A stretch of DNA of 23,758 bases from an uncultured Eubacteriales bacterium (GTDB lineage: Bacteria; Bacillota; Clostridia; Oscillospirales; Oscillospiraceae): the NCBI GenBank assembly GCA_902477055.1, contig CABSFY010000027.1:1-23758 (forward strand), read 5' to 3'. Of the stretch, positions 14,556-22,126 are shown in pieces. Positions within the stretch are counted from its first letter, which is position 1, and each line of letters starts with the position of its first letter. Position numbers and translations under genes: made by a program. Under the pieces are notes generated by a model that searched no databases, had not been told where the DNA came from, and saw only the letters and a list, made by a program, of their open reading frames with translations.

Positions 14556-16070
14556 TTGGAAGATTTTGTTCTTGAACTCAAAGGCATCGGCAAAACCTTT
14601 TCCGGCGTCAATGTTCTCAGAGACATTAATATTCAGCTCAAAAAAGGCGAAGTATTCGCGCTGATGGGCGAAAACGGCGCGGGCAAATCAACACTGATCA
14701 AGGTCGTCAGCGGTTATCACCAGCCCGATCCCGGCGGAGAGATTATCGTCGAAGGAAAAAAGACCGTATTCCGCAATCCCAAGGAATCCATGAACGCACA
14801 TATCCACACCATCTATCAGGAGCTGACCCTATGTCCCGATATGACGGTCGCGGAGAATATTGCGATCGACAAGCAGGACCAATTTCCCGGCTTTATCCTC
14901 AAAAAGCGTCAGTACATCGAGATTGCCCGTGAAGCGCTTGCAAGACTGCATCAGGACATTGACCCGAACATCTACGTTCGTGATCTTTCCATTGCGAAGC
15001 GTCAAATCGTCGAGATTGCAAAGGCCATCTCCGGTGATGCAAAAATCCTGATTATGGACGAACCGACATCCTCCATCTCCGAAAAGGATGCGGATTGTCT
15101 GCTCGGCATTGTCAAAGAGCTGCGCAAGCAGGGCATGACCATTGTTTACATCTCCCACCGTATGCACGAAATCTTCCAGATCGCGGACCGCATCTGCGTT
15201 CTGCGCGACGGCAGTCACATTGGGACGGTCGAGGCGGCCTCCACCACATCCCAGGAGCTGATTAGCATGATGGTCGGACGCAGCCTGGAAAACGCCTATC
15301 CTAAGGCGCACGTTGCGCTGGGCGAAACCATTTTGGAAGTTCAGGATCTGTGTTCGGATGTCTTTGAAAATGTTTCCTTCTCTGTCCGGCGCGGCGAAAT
15401 CTGCGGCATCGGCGGTCTGGTCGGCGCAAAACGCACGGAGGTTCTTGAATGCATCTTTGGTATGCGCCCGATCAAGAGCGGCAAAATTTTTGTCTACGGC
15501 AAGGAATTCGTTCCGCGCCATGAGCGTGATGCCATCGAGCAGGAGATTGCCTTCGTCACCGAGGACCGTAAGAAAAACGGCTTGGTTCTTTGCCTTCCGG
15601 TCGAGGACAACGTGAATATCGTCAACGCCGGCGAGATTTGCTCCAAGCGAGGTATCATTCACTATAAGATGTTCCGCACATTGGCTGAAAAGTACCGCAA
15701 ATCGCTCAACATCCGCCTTGCCAACGTCAAGCAGCCGGTTTCCACGCTCTCCGGCGGCAATATGCAGAAGGTCGTCATCGCCAAATGGATGGAAACGAAC
15801 CCACAGATCATCCTGTTCGACGAGCCGACGCGCGGCATCGACATCGGCGCGAAGGCCGAAATCTACAGTATCATGGCGGAGTTCGTCAAAAAGGGCGCCG
15901 CGATTGTCATGGTATCCTCCGAGCTTCCGGAGCTTATCAGCGTTACGGATAAGATCGTCGTGATGTGCGAGGGAAAAATGACCGGCATCGTTCCCCACGC
16001 CGAGGCGACACAGGAGGGCATCATGGAGTTGGCCTCCGCACAAATCGCATACGAAGGAGAGTTAACATGA
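14556..16070 (+). CDS. CUT2 sugar ABC transporter ATPase (RbsA/MglA-like)
   Basis: A 504-aa protein with two fused nucleotide-binding domains, the hallmark of CUT2 monosaccharide importers. Domain 1 has Walker A GENGAGKST, the weak signature LSIAKRQ and Walker B ILIMDEPTSS. Domain 2 has the family-typical relaxed P-loop GLVGAKRTE, signature LSGGNMQ and ILFDEPTRGIDIGAK. The start is probably TTG 14556, 9 nt after AGGAGG; the TTG at 14547 touches the Shine-Dalgarno sequence and is unlikely. Its stop overlaps the permease ATG as ATGA. It energises uptake through the following permease. Confidence 0.94.
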   Translation: MEDFVLELKGIGKTFSGVNVLRDINIQLKKGEVFALMGENGAGKSTLIKVVSGYHQPDPGGEIIVEGKKTVFRNPKESMNAHIHTIYQELTLCPDMTVAENIAIDKQDQFPGFILKKRQYIEIAREALARLHQDIDPNIYVRDLSIAKRQIVEIAKAISGDAKILIMDEPTSSISEKDADCLLGIVKELRKQGMTIVYISHRMHEIFQIADRICVLRDGSHIGTVEAASTTSQELISMMVGRSLENAYPKAHVALGETILEVQDLCSDVFENVSFSVRRGEICGIGGLVGAKRTEVLECIFGMRPIKSGKIFVYGKEFVPRHERDAIEQEIAFVTEDRKKNGLVLCLPVEDNVNIVNAGEICSKRGIIHYKMFRTLAEKYRKSLNIRLANVKQPVSTLSGGNMQKVVIAKWMETNPQIILFDEPTRGIDIGAKAEIYSIMAEFVKKGAAIVMVSSELPELISVTDKIVVMCEGKMTGIVPHAEATQEGIMELASAQIAYEGELT

Positions 16071-17029
16071 AACAACGCAGAAGCATTGGTCAGGTGCTGA
16101 TCGATTTCCGCACCATTCTGATTCTGATCTTCCTCATCGCTATTTTCACCTACCTCAAGCCCGTTTTCATCAACCCCATGAACCTGCTGAATATGCTCAA
16201 GCGGCAGTCGTTCACCATGATCGCCGCTTTCGGCATGACGTTCCTGCTGACGCTGGGCGTGTTTGATATGTCCGCAGGCTCCACGGTTGCGCTCGTCGGC
16301 ATCGTGCTGGCCTACGGCCTGAACAAGGGTGTTTCTGCTGCGATCATGCTGCCGCTGGTCATCCTGTTGTCCATCCTTTGCGGCTTTATCAACGGCATCA
16401 TCGTTGTCAAGGGCAAGATTCCCGCCTTCCTGACCACGCTGGCCACGATGAACATCTACCGCGGCCTGGCGCAGACCATCTCCGACGGCAAGACGATCTC
16501 CATCAAGCTCAAGTGGCTTACCAACTTCTTCGGTAACGGCAGCGTATTCGGTATTCCCTCGCCCGTTATCATCATGCTGGTGTTCCTTGTGATCGCCGCG
16601 TTCCTGTTTTACAAAACCAAGCTCGGCTTCTACTGCCGCTGTATCGGCGGCAACGTCGAGGCCTCGAAGGTCGCCGGTATCAACGTCAATCTCATCCAGA
16701 TCGTTGCGTTCTGCATGATGGGTCTGGCAGCCGGTGCGGCCGGTCTGATCGAGTGCGGTCTGATGAACGCCGGTATGCCTGATCTCGGCGCTGACCTCGC
16801 GATGGACGCGATCGCGGCTGCCGTTCTGGGCGGCACGGCAATCTCCGGCGGTCTTGGCACCATCTGGGGCACCATCGGCGGTGCGCTTATCATGGGCATT
16901 CTGAACTCCGGCCTCGCACTCATGGGTGCGCAGACCCCCGTCCAGTTGTTCGTCAAGGGTCTGGTCATCATCGCCGCGATCCTGATGGACAACGCACTCA
17001 AATCCAGAAAGACCGTCGTTAAGGCGTGA
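16067..17029 (+). CDS. CUT2 sugar ABC transporter permease (RbsC-like)
   Basis: A 320-aa integral membrane protein with 8-10 hydrophobic helices and the BPD_transp_2 pattern: FTMIAAFGMTFLLTLGVFDMSAGS early, IPAFLTTLATMNIYRGLA in the middle, the ATPase-coupling loop CRCIGGNVEASKVAGINV, and AIAAAVLGGTAISGGLGTIWG late. ATG 16067 overlaps the ATPase stop by 4 bp and has AAGGAG upstream. Only one permease is encoded, so it probably homodimerises as RbsC does. Confidence 0.94.
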   Translation: MKQRRSIGQVLIDFRTILILIFLIAIFTYLKPVFINPMNLLNMLKRQSFTMIAAFGMTFLLTLGVFDMSAGSTVALVGIVLAYGLNKGVSAAIMLPLVILLSILCGFINGIIVVKGKIPAFLTTLATMNIYRGLAQTISDGKTISIKLKWLTNFFGNGSVFGIPSPVIIMLVFLVIAAFLFYKTKLGFYCRCIGGNVEASKVAGINVNLIQIVAFCMMGLAAGAAGLIECGLMNAGMPDLGADLAMDAIAAAVLGGTAISGGLGTIWGTIGGALIMGILNSGLALMGAQTPVQLFVKGLVIIAAILMDNALKSRKTVVKA

Positions 17030-17090
17030 TTTCATACCGCACTTTCCTTTTCCCCACCAGCAAATAACAAACTATGTTAGGAGAATGAAA

Positions 17091-18266
17091 ATGAAAAAGA
17101 TCATCGCACTGTTTCTCGCAGCACTCATGATCCTTTCCGTGTTCACCGCGTGCGGAAAAGACGAAACCACCGGCAATGAAGGCAAAACCGCAGCATTAAC
17201 TGATTTTTCTGACACCACACTCTTCGAGCAGGTCACGCCCGTTGGCGAAGCGGTCGATTTCAACGACTACTACAACAATCTCGGTGTGGACTGCGACATG
17301 AGCATCCGCAGCAAGGGCGGCTCCGTGAAGTGGCTCGGCGGCGGAAACGTTCCTCTGCCCACGCCCTCGAAAACCTACACCATCGCCTTCTCCGACTACT
17401 ACACCGTTGACGAGGTCGGCGCAATGTACATGGAGGGCATGAAGCAGGCAGCCGCCGAGATCGGCGTTCAGCTCAAGGTGCAGGACGCAGATTACGACCA
17501 GAACCTTCAGAATCAGGCATTGGAGGGCTGGATTCTCGAAGGCGTTGATGCCGTGATTCTGACTCCCTGTGACTTTTACGCCTGTAAGGACGGTCTGGAA
17601 GCGCTGCATGCGGCAGGCATCCCCGTCATCACCCTTGACGCGCCTCCCTGCGCCGGAGAGGTCGATGCCTGCGTCGTCTACGATGCGGTCGAACAGGGCC
17701 GTCAGGCAGGCGACGCGCTGCGCGAGTATCTGCTGGCAAACGGCAGCGACATGAAAGGCACGATCTACTACGGCACGCTCCCCTTTGTCCATCCGAACGC
17801 CGTAACCCGTGAAAAGGGCTTCTTCGCTGCCTTTGCCGACTACCCCGATATCACCATCAAGGCGCTCACCGGCGAATCCCCCGAGGATCACTACACCGCG
17901 TTTGAGGGCATCGTCGCGGGCGACGATTCCATCATCGGCCTCTGGGGCCTGTACTCCTCCGCAACGTACGGCATCATGAACGTCGTCAAGGCCTCCGGCA
18001 AGAACTATCCCATCACCTCCGTCGATAACGACCGCGTCATTCTTGAAGGCATCTACAACGGCGAGGTCCTCGGTTCGAGCTGCTACTCTGCCGTGGAAGG
18101 CTCCCGTCTGGCGCTGATGCTCGCGATCAATCTGCTGGAGGGCAAGGAGGTTCCCTCCATCGTCTACCAGACCAACACCTTCATCACGAAGGATAACGTC
18201 GAAGCAATGTTCCCCACCTACTACGGCGAGGGCAATACCCTCGCAGACTACATGGCCGGCAACTGA
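17091..18266 (+). CDS. Sugar ABC transporter substrate-binding lipoprotein 1
   Basis: A 391-aa secreted lipoprotein. The N-terminus is a lipoprotein signal, with LSVFTAC giving a lipidated Cys at about residue 20. After a non-standard N-terminal extension of about 70 residues (DFNDYYNNLGVDCDMSIRSK), the periplasmic-binding-protein type 1 fold begins at YTIAFSDYYTVDEVGAMYMEG. Later landmarks include YDQNLQNQALEGWILEGVDAVILTPCD, DHYTAFEG and TSVDNDRVILEGI. ATG 17091 is preferred over ATG 17085 because GGAG is 7 nt away rather than adjacent. It is closely related to the next gene, from which it probably diverged after tandem duplication. Confidence 0.93.
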   Translation: MKKIIALFLAALMILSVFTACGKDETTGNEGKTAALTDFSDTTLFEQVTPVGEAVDFNDYYNNLGVDCDMSIRSKGGSVKWLGGGNVPLPTPSKTYTIAFSDYYTVDEVGAMYMEGMKQAAAEIGVQLKVQDADYDQNLQNQALEGWILEGVDAVILTPCDFYACKDGLEALHAAGIPVITLDAPPCAGEVDACVVYDAVEQGRQAGDALREYLLANGSDMKGTIYYGTLPFVHPNAVTREKGFFAAFADYPDITIKALTGESPEDHYTAFEGIVAGDDSIIGLWGLYSSATYGIMNVVKASGKNYPITSVDNDRVILEGIYNGEVLGSSCYSAVEGSRLALMLAINLLEGKEVPSIVYQTNTFITKDNVEAMFPTYYGEGNTLADYMAGN

Positions 18267-18275
18267 CCAGCCGCA

Positions 18276-18305
18276 CTGACACAGTTCCCCCCGCAAATTT
18301 ATCAT
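18276..18305 (+). promoter_or_regulatory. Possible internal promoter before binding protein 2
   Basis: CTGACA (18276-18281), 18 bp, TATCAT (18300-18305), about 22 bp before the ATG. An AT-rich palindrome, AATTTAT-CAT-ATAAATT (18296-18312), overlaps the -10 box. Both hexamers are 5/6 matches, but the region is AT-rich, so chance is possible. Confidence 0.35.
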
Positions 18306-18327
18306 ATAAATTATTGGAGGTAAAAAA

Positions 18328-19554
18328 ATGAAAAGACTGATCGCTCTGCTGCTGGCAGCCATCATGATCTTCGCGCTTGCTGCCTGCTCTCCCGCAACCC
18401 CTGACCCGACCGACGCCCCGAACACCGGTGATAACCCGTCCACCGACGCCCCCACCCCCACAGAGGAACCGACCGAGAAGCCTGACGCTCCGGTCAACCC
18501 GAATCTGGCCGACTTTGTTGACTACGTTGACCAGAAATGGGACATAAACGAGTACTACACCTCCAAGGGCGTGGAATGTGACGCTTCCATCCGCGGCACC
18601 GAATGGGTTGTCAACGTCCCCGACGTTTTCAACACTGAGATGCCAAAGGCGAAGGAAGAATACACCATTGGCTTCTCCCTGTACTATTCCGTTGACGAAG
18701 TCGGCGCTATGATCATGGAAACCATCAAGGAAAGCGCAAAGGAATGCGGCGTGAAGCTGCTGACCAACGATGCGAACTACGACCAAAACCTCCAGAACCA
18801 GGCCGTCGAGCAGTGGATCCTCGAGGGTGTTGACGGCGTTATCATCTGCCCGTGCGACTTCTACGGCGTGCAGGGCGCTCTCGACGCGCTGAAGGAAGCG
18901 AACATCCCCGTCATCGTGTTCAACCCCGCGCTGGCCGGCGAATTTGACGCCGTTTGTATGTCCGAGTGCTGCGAACAGGGCGAAATGGCTGCACAGCTTC
19001 TCATTGACCACCTGCTGGCAAACGGCAGCGATATGAAGGGTGTCGTCGTGTTCCAGACCCTCCCGTTCACCCATCCGAATGCTGCCACTCGTGCCAAGGG
19101 CTTTAAGGACGCTTTCGCTGCCTATCCCGACATTGAGATCGTCGAGCTGACCGGCACCTCTCCCGAAGACCACTACACCGCGTTTGAAGGCGCTCTGATG
19201 AACTACGGCGACAAACTCATCGGCGCATTCGGCCTGTACTCCTCCGCAACCATCGGCATGATGAACGCTGCGCAGGCCGCCAACTCCAAGGTGCCTATCA
19301 CCTCCATCGATAACGACAAGGTTATCCTCGAAGCCATTTACGAGGGCAAGCTCCTCGGCTCCTGCTGCTACTCCTCCACTGCGCCGATCAAGTGGTGCCT
19401 GAGTCAGCTTGTCAACAAGCTCAACGGTGCCGAGATTCCGACCGTCATGTTCTACGCCAACACGCTCGTCACGAAGGAAAACGTCGAGGAAATGTTCGAA
19501 TTCTACTACAACGGCAAGACGCTGGCCGACTACATGGCAGGTGTCGTTAGTTAA
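18328..19554 (+). CDS. Sugar ABC transporter substrate-binding lipoprotein 2 (paralogue)
   Basis: A 408-aa lipoprotein with lipobox LAAC at about residue 20, then a Pro/Thr/Asp/Glu-rich linker of about 35 residues (PDPTDAP, PTPTEEPTEKPDAP) that its paralogue lacks. The binding domain aligns with the preceding gene throughout, sharing YYxVDEVGAM, YDQNLQNQA, WILEGVD, PCDFY, LLANGSDMKG, SPEDHYTAFEG, LYSSAT and TLADYMAG. Substituted pocket-region segments (VIVFNPALAGEFDAVCMSECCEQ against VITLDAPPCAGEVDACVVYDAVEQ) suggest a different ligand or anomer. GGAGG lies 7 nt before the ATG. A stem-loop follows the stop. Confidence 0.93.
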   Translation: MKRLIALLLAAIMIFALAACSPATPDPTDAPNTGDNPSTDAPTPTEEPTEKPDAPVNPNLADFVDYVDQKWDINEYYTSKGVECDASIRGTEWVVNVPDVFNTEMPKAKEEYTIGFSLYYSVDEVGAMIMETIKESAKECGVKLLTNDANYDQNLQNQAVEQWILEGVDGVIICPCDFYGVQGALDALKEANIPVIVFNPALAGEFDAVCMSECCEQGEMAAQLLIDHLLANGSDMKGVVVFQTLPFTHPNAATRAKGFKDAFAAYPDIEIVELTGTSPEDHYTAFEGALMNYGDKLIGAFGLYSSATIGMMNAAQAANSKVPITSIDNDKVILEAIYEGKLLGSCCYSSTAPIKWCLSQLVNKLNGAEIPTVMFYANTLVTKENVEEMFEFYYNGKTLADYMAGVVS

Positions 19555-19574
19555 TTTTAATTATTCAAAATCCT

Positions 19575-19602
19575 CCCGCAGGCATCCAAGGCTGCCTGCG
19601 GG
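19575..19602 (+). terminator. Intercistronic stem-loop after binding protein 2
   Basis: CCCGCAGGCA (19575-19584) pairs perfectly with TGCCTGCGGG (19593-19602) around an 8-nt loop. No T-tract follows directly, so it is more likely an mRNA-stabilising or partial-termination element that keeps binding-protein mRNA high than a full terminator. Confidence 0.55.
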
Positions 19603-19634
19603 GGCTTAAAAATCACTTTTGCGAGGTATTTAAC

Positions 19635-20312
19635 ATGAAAAACATTCCCGAACTCATCGTCATGCTGACCCATCACGACCGGACCGTCACGAACGCCATC
19701 GAAATCTTTGAGGCCGCTAAGGGCTCCAAGGCGAAGTACTGGGGCTTCAAGGAAGTCGGTATTCCCGAAGACCAGATGACTGATCTCGTTAACCGGATGA
19801 AGGCGGCCGGCAAGACCACCTTCCTCGAGGTTGTGGACTATACCGAAGAAGGCTGTGCCGAGGGTGCACGCATCGCCGCCCGCTGCGGCTTCGATGTGCT
19901 GATGGGTACGCTGTATTTCGACTCCGTCAAGAAGATCGCGGACGAGGCCGGCATCAAGTATATGCCGTTCGTCGGCGAGCTGTCCGGCCGTCCCTCCGTC
20001 CTCAACGGTACGATTCAGGGCATGATCGACGAGGCCAACAATTTGGTCGATACGAAGGGGATCCGGGGCTTTGACCTGCTCGGCTACCGCTACACCGGCG
20101 ATGCCGTGAAGCTCAATGCAGAGTTTGTCAAGAACGTTCGCGGCGATGTCTGCCTCGCGGGCAGCGTTGCCTCCTTCCAGCGTCTGGATGAGGTTAAGGC
20201 GACCGGCGCGTGGGCCTTTACGATCGGCGGCGCATTTTTTGAGAACAAGTTTGGCGAGGGGCTCAGCTTCGGCGAGCAGATCGATGTCGTCATCGACTAC
20301 ATGAATAAATAA
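19635..20312 (+). CDS. Unassigned TIM-barrel-like protein
   Basis: A 225-aa protein that I cannot assign to a named enzyme. It shows the rhythm of a (beta/alpha)8 barrel: ELIVMLTHHD, KYWGFKEVG, KTTFLEVVD, FDVLMGTLYF, KYMPFVGEL, IRGFDLLGYR, DVCLAGSV and AFTIGGAFFENKF. The last two glycine-rich strand ends look like the phosphate-binding sites of HisA/RPE/NanE-type barrels. Charged residues at strand ends (His13-His14-Asp15, Lys39-Glu40, Glu65-Asp68) could be catalytic. No signal peptide is present. It follows the transport genes and precedes the deacetylase. An isomerase, epimerase or aldolase on a sugar phosphate is plausible from fold and context only. GCGAGGT provides a modest ribosome binding site. 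Confidence 0.75.
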   Translation: MKNIPELIVMLTHHDRTVTNAIEIFEAAKGSKAKYWGFKEVGIPEDQMTDLVNRMKAAGKTTFLEVVDYTEEGCAEGARIAARCGFDVLMGTLYFDSVKKIADEAGIKYMPFVGELSGRPSVLNGTIQGMIDEANNLVDTKGIRGFDLLGYRYTGDAVKLNAEFVKNVRGDVCLAGSVASFQRLDEVKATGAWAFTIGGAFFENKFGEGLSFGEQIDVVIDYMNK

Positions 20313-20319
20313 TCCACCC

Positions 20320-20352
20320 CGTTCCGCCTCTCTTTCTATGTGCGGCGGAACG
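20320..20352 (+). other. Stem-loop between the TIM-barrel gene and the deacetylase gene
   Basis: CGTTCCGCC (20320-20328) and GGCGGAACG (20344-20352) form a 9-bp perfect stem with a 15-nt loop, 8 bp after the stop. No T-tract follows and the AGGAGG of the next gene starts about 12 nt later, so it probably acts on mRNA stability rather than termination. Confidence 0.5.
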
Positions 20353-20375
20353 CCACTACGAATAGGAGGTTTCTC

Positions 20376-21101
20376 ATGAGAGTTTTGGCTTTTGGCGCTC
20401 ATCCCGATGATATTGAATTCCGGATGGCTGGTACCCTGGCGAAGTATGCCGCCCGCGGCGACGAGGTTTATATGTGTATCGCCACAGACGGTCAGATCGG
20501 CTCCTACGGCATGACCCGTCAGGAAATCGCCGATATGCGGCATAAGGAAGCACAAGCCTCCTGCGACGTGATTGGCGCGCACTTGATCTGGCTCGGCTAT
20601 GAGGACGAAATGCTGTTCGACAACCGCGAAACCCGTATGGCCTTTATTGAGGCCGTCCGTATCGCCCGCCCGGACGTTATTCTTGCGCCCCCGAAGTTTG
20701 TCGACTACAACCAGGACCACGATATCACCGGCTATCTCGCCTTTGAGGCACGCGTTCTTGCAACCGTCAAGCTGATGGAAACGGAGCATCCGGTCATCGA
20801 CCATCTGCCTCCCATCTTCACCTGCACCGCCCTCGGCGGCATGGCTAACAAGACCAACCCGCAGTACTTTGTGGACATCACCGACACCTATGACACCAAG
20901 ATCAAAATGATGAAGTGTCACGCCTCTCAGGTCGGCGCATGGTCTGCCGATGCCTTCGGCGTCAGCTACCTCGATATGATCGACGCAGAAACAAAGTTCT
21001 ACTGCGCTGCCTGCGGCACGCCCGGCTGTAAGAGAGTTGAGGCCTTCAGCCTTGCAACTGACTGGCCCATCATCGCCGGCGCTCACCTGCTGCTGCCCTA
21101 A
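20376..21101 (+). CDS. PIG-L/LmbE-family zinc deacetylase
   Basis: A 241-aa PIG-L family protein; members are zinc-dependent N-deacetylases acting on N-acetylglucosaminyl and related amide substrates. It begins with the diagnostic metal motif GAHPDDIEF, has the usual TDGQIGS and RHKEAQASCDVIG helix with LGYEDEMLF, and carries the third ligand region in YNQDHDITG. The usual glycine-rich GGTL after HPDDIEF reads RMAGTL. ATG 20376 has AGGAGG 6 nt upstream; the frame extends 36 nt further without a ribosome binding site. It is the last gene of the carbohydrate operon and hints that the imported compound, or a related one, carries an acylated amine. Confidence 0.9.
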   Translation: MRVLAFGAHPDDIEFRMAGTLAKYAARGDEVYMCIATDGQIGSYGMTRQEIADMRHKEAQASCDVIGAHLIWLGYEDEMLFDNRETRMAFIEAVRIARPDVILAPPKFVDYNQDHDITGYLAFEARVLATVKLMETEHPVIDHLPPIFTCTALGGMANKTNPQYFVDITDTYDTKIKMMKCHASQVGAWSADAFGVSYLDMIDAETKFYCAACGTPGCKRVEAFSLATDWPIIAGAHLLLP

Positions 21102-21116
21102 GTCCAAGCACCAACA

Positions 21117-21293
21117 GCGCCCGTGCCGCAAAGCCAGCACGGGCGCTTCAGCTTGTCAAAAAAGTCCTCACGGACTTTTCCGACAAGCTGCTTTCAAAAT
21201 TGCAAAATAGGAATAAGGAAGATTATTTTGCAATTTTGCCCGCTGCGGCGGGGTGATGGAACGTGAAAGGGAACCCTGACGGTTCCCTTTCAC
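21117..21293. repeat. Array of four long inverted repeats between convergent transcripts
   Basis: Four stems in a row: 21117-21126 with 21137-21146 (10 bp, GCGCCCGTGC); 21149-21167 with 21172-21190 (9+8 bp with a 2x2 internal mismatch and a 4-nt loop); 21195-21209 with 21224-21238 (15 bp perfect, CAAAATTGCAAAATA); 21263-21275 with 21281-21293 (13 bp perfect, GTGAAAGGGAACC). No stem is followed by a clean T-tract. The first, 15 bp after the deacetylase stop, probably ends the operon mRNA; the others look like repeat-element units. The rest of this 320-bp gap (21294-21421) shows no gene or obvious signal. Confidence 0.75.
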
Positions 21294-21421
21294 ACGTTTC
21301 CTCCCTCCGAAACCTTTCGTTGGGCAGTTCTTTGACAGTCTAAGCCTCAGATCCGTCATATTTTAAACGATCTATCCGTACATTCCGTAATTTGCGGCAG
21401 ACCTTTTCCCCAAGTGGCAAC

Positions 21422-22126
21422 CTATTCTTGCTTCCTTCTGCGAAACGCTTCCATGGCCGACTGCCGATAGGTGCGGCTGATCGGCACAGCCGAGCCGTCC
21501 GTCAGCAGAAAGCTCTTTCCGACCAATGTGCCGATTTTTTCCTCGTTCACCCAAAAGCTTTGATGGCAGCGAATAAAGCTGTCGGAGGGCAGATCCCGGA
21601 TTAACTCCATCGGCGCGGCCCGAACGTAGAATTCCTCGTCGATGGTTTTTACCCTTGTGCGGTATGTAACCCGCTCGAGATACAGTACGTTTTTCAGCGG
21701 CAGGCGCCGCTGTGTACGCTGCTGTTGAATAAGAAGGTATGGCGATTGGCTTCCACTCATATCGGAAACCGCCTTTTTTAACGCTGCGGGCAGATATTTT
21801 TCCATATCCGTCTTTAACATATACCAGATGTGATCGGCATAATAGGCGTCATATGTATAGTCGGTAAAGCCGGTCAGGAAGATGATCCGGCATTGAGGAC
21901 AGCACCGATTCAGACTTTCCGCCAATGAGATCCCGTCTACCTTCGGCATTTCGATATCCAACACGGCGATATCCGGACAGCAGCCCTCCTGAATCCGCGC
22001 GAGGACGCGGCCCGGTTCGATAAAGGACTCTAATTCAAACGCTGCGCTCAGAGAGAGGGATCGGATATATGTGGCTTCGTGCTGCAAATGAAGAAGGTTA
22101 TCGTCACAAAGAAATAGCTTTAGCAT
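21422..22126 (-). CDS. LytTR-family response regulator (AgrA-like)
   Basis: A 234-aa response regulator. Residues 1-120 are a receiver domain with acidic pocket CDDN at 7-10, phospho-acceptor Asp57 in AVLDIEMP, the switch residue region FLTGFTDY, and Lys in LKTDMEKYL. Residues about 135-232 are a LytTR DNA-binding domain (NVLYLERVTYRTRVKT, FIRCHQSFWVN, GSAVPISRTYRQ). LytTR proteins bind paired direct repeats about two helical turns apart. ATG 22126 is supported by GGGAG at 8 nt. It overlaps the kinase stop by 7 bp, so the pair is coupled. The target genes are probably its own promoter and/or genes beyond the window's right edge. Confidence 0.93.
   Translation of the reverse strand: MLKLFLCDDNLLHLQHEATYIRSLSLSAAFELESFIEPGRVLARIQEGCCPDIAVLDIEMPKVDGISLAESLNRCCPQCRIIFLTGFTDYTYDAYYADHIWYMLKTDMEKYLPAALKKAVSDMSGSQSPYLLIQQQRTQRRLPLKNVLYLERVTYRTRVKTIDEEFYVRAAPMELIRDLPSDSFIRCHQSFWVNEEKIGTLVGKSFLLTDGSAVPISRTYRQSAMEAFRRRKQE

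Noticed and set aside
15400..15460. Second Walker A of the ABC ATPase lacking GKS/T (GLVGAKRTE)
   Set aside because: The second nucleotide-binding domain of RbsA/MglA-type proteins normally has a relaxed P-loop of this kind, so it is not an anomaly.
19557..21140. Open frame of 527 codons on the minus strand
   Set aside because: Antisense shadow of the TIM-barrel and deacetylase genes; it crosses two intercistronic hairpins and has no recognisable domain.
21117..21293. CRISPR array
   Set aside because: The structures are four different palindromes, not regularly spaced copies of one repeat, and there are no cas genes.
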